A stretch of 64,000 nucleotides of DNA from Prosopocoilus inquinatus (lineage: Eukaryota; Arthropoda; Insecta; Coleoptera; Lucanidae): the NCBI GenBank assembly GCA_036172665.1, contig CM069872.1, positions 20,315,001 through 20,379,000 on the forward strand, in the 5' to 3' direction. Both the position numbers and the translations under genes were made by a program. The notes beneath the pieces are model-generated. The model was not told the origin of the DNA and made no database searches. It saw only the letters and a program-made list of their open reading frames with translations. Positions 60,211 to 64,000 of this stretch are shown here, in pieces. Positions within the stretch are counted from its first letter, which is position 1, and each line of letters opens with the position of its first letter.

Positions 60211-63200
60211 GGGTGTATACCAAAGTTAATGTATGGGAAGTTATCTCATTCGCTTGAATTTACATTCATGAAGCCGAATGCCTGGTCCCGCTGGTGGGGG
60301 TGTTCGTGGTGTCTCTCGTGACGTCAGACTAGACTGTGACAATTTTGATTGGTCGCGATCCGCGGGGCATGCACAGTCGGTGCCGTTACCACAACAACGC
60401 AACTATTCTGATGATTTTAAATAGAGCTTCAGACTTGAGACTCACACGAAAAATGTTGAATCCGTCCAATATTGCATGAGGCAACTTCCCATATACTAAC
60501 TTTGGGTGTATACAGCCTGTATACAGCCTGTCCCTGCCCTGTGTGTTCGAATGCCATCACAGGGATCTCGCTTGTCTTAAGAGATACGAAGTTGGTTAAA
60601 TTAGGGCAAAGTTGCGCATTTTCATGCTGAATAATAATCTGAATATAAATTTGAAATATCTTCAAAAGTTTTGAAAATATTGCAAAAAAAACAGAATTTC
60701 TGATTTTCGTTTTTAATTTTTTTACGAAGAACTAATCGTACTAGGTATATATAACCAAGACATTATTCAGACACTTTTTTATGAAGAATTCGAATATGGC
60801 ATCCCCTTTTCAGTAATTTTCAAGATGACGGAGAAACACCTGGCAACTTCGTTTTTTCTTATGGACCCCATCTTGTATTTTAACATTTTGAGATTACGTT
60901 TTGCACGAGCAAATTATCCAAGTTGTAGATTTTGTCTGTTAGTTGATCGTGGTTTGAAATCAAATACATCAGTGTTTTCGATTCATTGCTCCTAAATTAT
61001 CTGAGACTACGTCCATCCCAAAGTCAGTACAGGGGTGGGGCAATAGTGCGTATTCGGTGGATAGCGCCTATATTAATGCAGATTTTTAAAATCTGTTTTC
61101 GCTATGCCTATGGTATAGATGCATTATTTAAAATTAGTTGCAATTATACAGGGTGTTCCGTGTGACCAAAGTTGAGTTTTTCTTTCTTTTCTCTCATGGA
61201 ACGTACTGTATATTATGGTTTATTTCGATTCGTCTTTAAGAGTAAAAATTTATTATGAGGATGTTATGTACCTAAACCTAATGGTTTGAGATAATTCAAC
61301 ATTTAAATTTTACAGTAACATTACATAACCTCTCTGGAACAGAAAACAATTTCCATCTCGAACATATTCCTATTATTTTACACAGGATGTTTCATAATTC
61401 CGATGTTTATTTTACTCGGTTAATTTAAATTGAACACCCTATATTTTATTACTGAATTTAATAGGTCTTTGATTAAGCTTTTCGGTAATACAGGGTTCAA
61501 TATGTGTTACACAACAAACCTACACACAGTAAGATGTCAAATTTTGTAATTTCCGGCATTTATTCCGTCTTCCAATGGAATATTTTGTATATAATTTAGT
61601 TGATTTTATTTAGAAAATCTGTATTGAGTCTCTTATAGTTTCTAATCTGTTAAAAATAACACTCATTTGATTTATAACATCACAGACCATATGCATACTT
61701 TCTTTTTACCAACACTGCCTGATTATTTTAAGTAAGATTAAATACGCTAAGGAACGCAACAAACGACAATACCAATACCAATGAAAATAGCTGCAAAATT
61801 ATAACAGTGATAATAATAATAATAATAAAAGATTTAACATTAATAACAATACAGAAAAATTTCAAAGTGACCGTGCGCTCTTCATATAATTGTTTTCTAC
61901 GACAAGGAGATTGATTCACATTTAAATGAAATAGTTATTTGTATTATTACTGTTATTTTTATTAGTATTGTAATTGTTGTTGAATGTTATCTTATTTAAA
62001 ATAATCAGATAGTGTTGATAAAATTAAAATTTTCGGAGTTAATCATAACTAAGTTATTAGTTTCGCTGGTAACGGAACTGACACTTGGAGGCGGAGGGGG
62101 GCAACTTCAGACGTGGATTCGATCCCCACTGCCAGTGCATGTTCTATGTGAGAGGTGGAGCTTTCAGCTTTCATCTGTCGGTTATTGTTCGGTAGAATTT
62201 GCATCGAACTGGTGTTTCTATGTTTCCCTGGTTTGTAAGGCGAAGGAAGTAAACATGTAGTAAGTCGGTCGCAGTCACAATTAATTATCATAATTACTAA
62301 CCGTTACGCCTCCGCGACAAACCAGAAAGTATGGAGCTAGGATGGTATTAAATAAAAGTATGCATACGGTTTTTAATGTTACATATCAAATAAATGTAAA
62401 TTTTTAACAGATTAAAAAATACAAACAATCTCGATACAGATTTTTTTTAAATTAAAATCAATCAAATTATAGACAAAATATTCCATTAGGAGGTGGAATA
62501 AATGCTGTTTTATGAATTTACGAATTTGATGTCTTACTGTGCGCAAGTTTGTTGTGTAACACATACCTATATTACTGTAAAGCTTAAACAAAGACCTGTT
62601 AAATTCAATAATAAAATATAGGGTGTTCCATTTAAACTAACCGAGTAAAATAAACATCGGAATTATGAATCACCCTGTGACCAAAATAATAGGAATATGT
62701 TCGAGATGGAAATTGTTTTCTGTTCCATAGACGTTATGTAATGTTACTGCAAAGTTTAAATGCCGAATTTTAATAAACATTTAATCTATAAAACATTAAA
62801 TAATACCATTATTTTACATTGAAATGTCAATATCTCAAAAATCATTAGGTTTAGGTACATAACATTCTTGTAATAACTTTTTCTACTCTTAAAGACAAAT
62901 CGAAATAAAACATAATATATAGTGTGTTCTACAAAAAAAAGAACACAACTTTGATCTAGCAGAACCACACGGAACAGCCTGTATAATGTAACTAATTTTA
63001 AATCATGCATCTATATCATAGGTAAGTAATAGCGGAAGCAGATTTAAAAAATTTGTATTAATATAGGCGCTATCTACCGAATACGCGCTATTGGCCCTGC
63101 GTATTGGAAGTTGCCTCGTGCAATATCGGACGGATTCGATATTTTTCGTATGGGTCTCAAGTCTACGTCACTCGTCCAAGCTGAAGCTCCATTTAAATTC

Positions 63201-63371
63201 ATCAGAATAGTTGCGTTGTTATGGTAACGGCACCGACTGTGCATGCGCCGTGGATCGCGACCAATCTGACGTCACGAGAGACCGCACGGACACCCGCACT
63301 AGCGCGACCAGGCATTTGGCTTTATGCATGTAAATCCAAGCGTATGAGATAACTTTTTATACAGTGTCTTT
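60211..63371. mobile_element. Outer foldback around family C copy 2
   Basis: The arms 60211-60495 and 63107-63371 are inverted copies sharing AGTTATCTCATNCGCTTG, TCTCTCGTGACGTCAGA, CACAGTCGGTGCCGTTACCA and CAACGCAACTATTCTGATGA. Family C copy 2 lies in the loop. Confidence 0.65.
61030..63100. mobile_element. Family C foldback element, copy 2
   Basis: The arms 61030-61700 and 62345-63100 include outer tips around CAATAGTGCG / CGCTATTGG and inner blocks as in copy 1. The loop has a GGATTCGATCCCC box near 62114. No transposase is seen. Confidence 0.65.
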
Positions 63372-64000
63372 CTTAAAATTCGTAACAAATGGGAAAGATT
63401 TTTGTTATTGATATTTATGAAAATATTTTACTGCAGTTAGTCAGTTCGTGCATCAATCAAAATAAAAAATAACACAGTCACATCCAATCAATCATTTAAA
63501 ATATGGTTCAAAATTTGAAAAAAATAATATCTCAAAAACGAAAAATCACGATAATTCAAAATATATTAATGCACTTCTTCTAGAATTAATGTACTCAGGT
63601 AAAATTGTAAAAAGTGTACTCAACAGTCTACAGTGTCTAAATACAATATTTTGCTAACATTATGGAAAAAAAATATATTTTTTTTAATTTCATTTTATGT
63701 AGTTTTAAAATTAAGATGCTGTTTTAAATCTTTCAAAAGCAAATATTACTTTAGATAGGACGTTTTTTACGAAAAATAAAAATTTAGTCTTGAAAAACGT
63801 GTTTTTGTTACATTGAGTTTTGAAGAATTAAAAAAGAAATATTCACAATTATTTTTTGCATAATAGAAAGACAATATGTACATGTCCTCTTTTCGTATCA
63901 AAACGTTCTTTAAAGCATATTAAATGCATTCCTCTGGTCTTTTGAAAAGTATTGTAAATTTTAAACAATAATTAAAAAAAAAAATCAGTCGGTTTGTAAA
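63372..64000. other. AT-rich tweek intron sequence
   Basis: No gene or clear repeat is recognised up to the window end; tweek exon 11 is not here. Confidence 0.4.

Overview
The window is nuclear DNA of an insect. It is AT-rich, its genes are split by GT-AG introns, and most of the sequence is transposon-derived. A beetle is my best guess, from the look of the Csp protein and from the dense Tc1/mariner, Penelope-like and foldback repeats, but nothing here proves the order.

Four host genes can be read. (1) 10760-10008, minus strand: the first three coding exons of cysteine string protein (Csp/DNAJC5), a synaptic-vesicle J-domain co-chaperone; the C-terminal exon is not found. (2) 13748-19126, plus strand: a four-exon gene for a 346-residue protein I do not recognise. 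(3) 43053-25920, minus strand: a complete seven-exon Mfsd14 (Hiat1-type) major-facilitator transporter of 499 residues. (4) 47653-58150, plus strand: the first ten coding exons (706 residues) of tweek/BLTP1 (KIAA1109), a giant bridge-like lipid-transfer protein whose remainder lies beyond the window. All splice phases chain correctly. Csp and the unknown gene are head-to-head about 3 kb apart; Mfsd14 and tweek are head-to-head about 4.6 kb apart. Both intergenic gaps are filled with repeats. I see no operon-like or pathway link between the four, though Csp, tweek and Mfsd14 homologues all act in membrane traffic or transport.

The rest is mobile DNA in layers. 1-9.3 kb holds foldback elements, hairpin MITEs and a Penelope-like 3' end. 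14.8-18.5 kb, inside intron 3 of the unknown gene, holds a mariner relic, a hammerhead-like fragment and a long foldback. 19.4-24.7 kb holds pogo-like, foldback and Penelope-like reverse-transcriptase remnants. 31.5-41.57 kb is essentially one old mariner-type element that fills Mfsd14 intron 2 and has been invaded by two long-TIR mariner elements, two TA-target MITEs and a LINE 3' end. 43.7-47.2 kb and 59.1-63.4 kb hold hAT-like ends, 312-bp-unit foldback arrays and a nested palindrome.

The strongest unexplained signal is the 312-bp-unit family ('family A'). Three copies are bounded by perfect 12-13 bp direct repeats and a fourth by at least 9 bp. Each of the three well-preserved copies combines tandem and inverted units, and the two outer ends are not a matching inverted pair.
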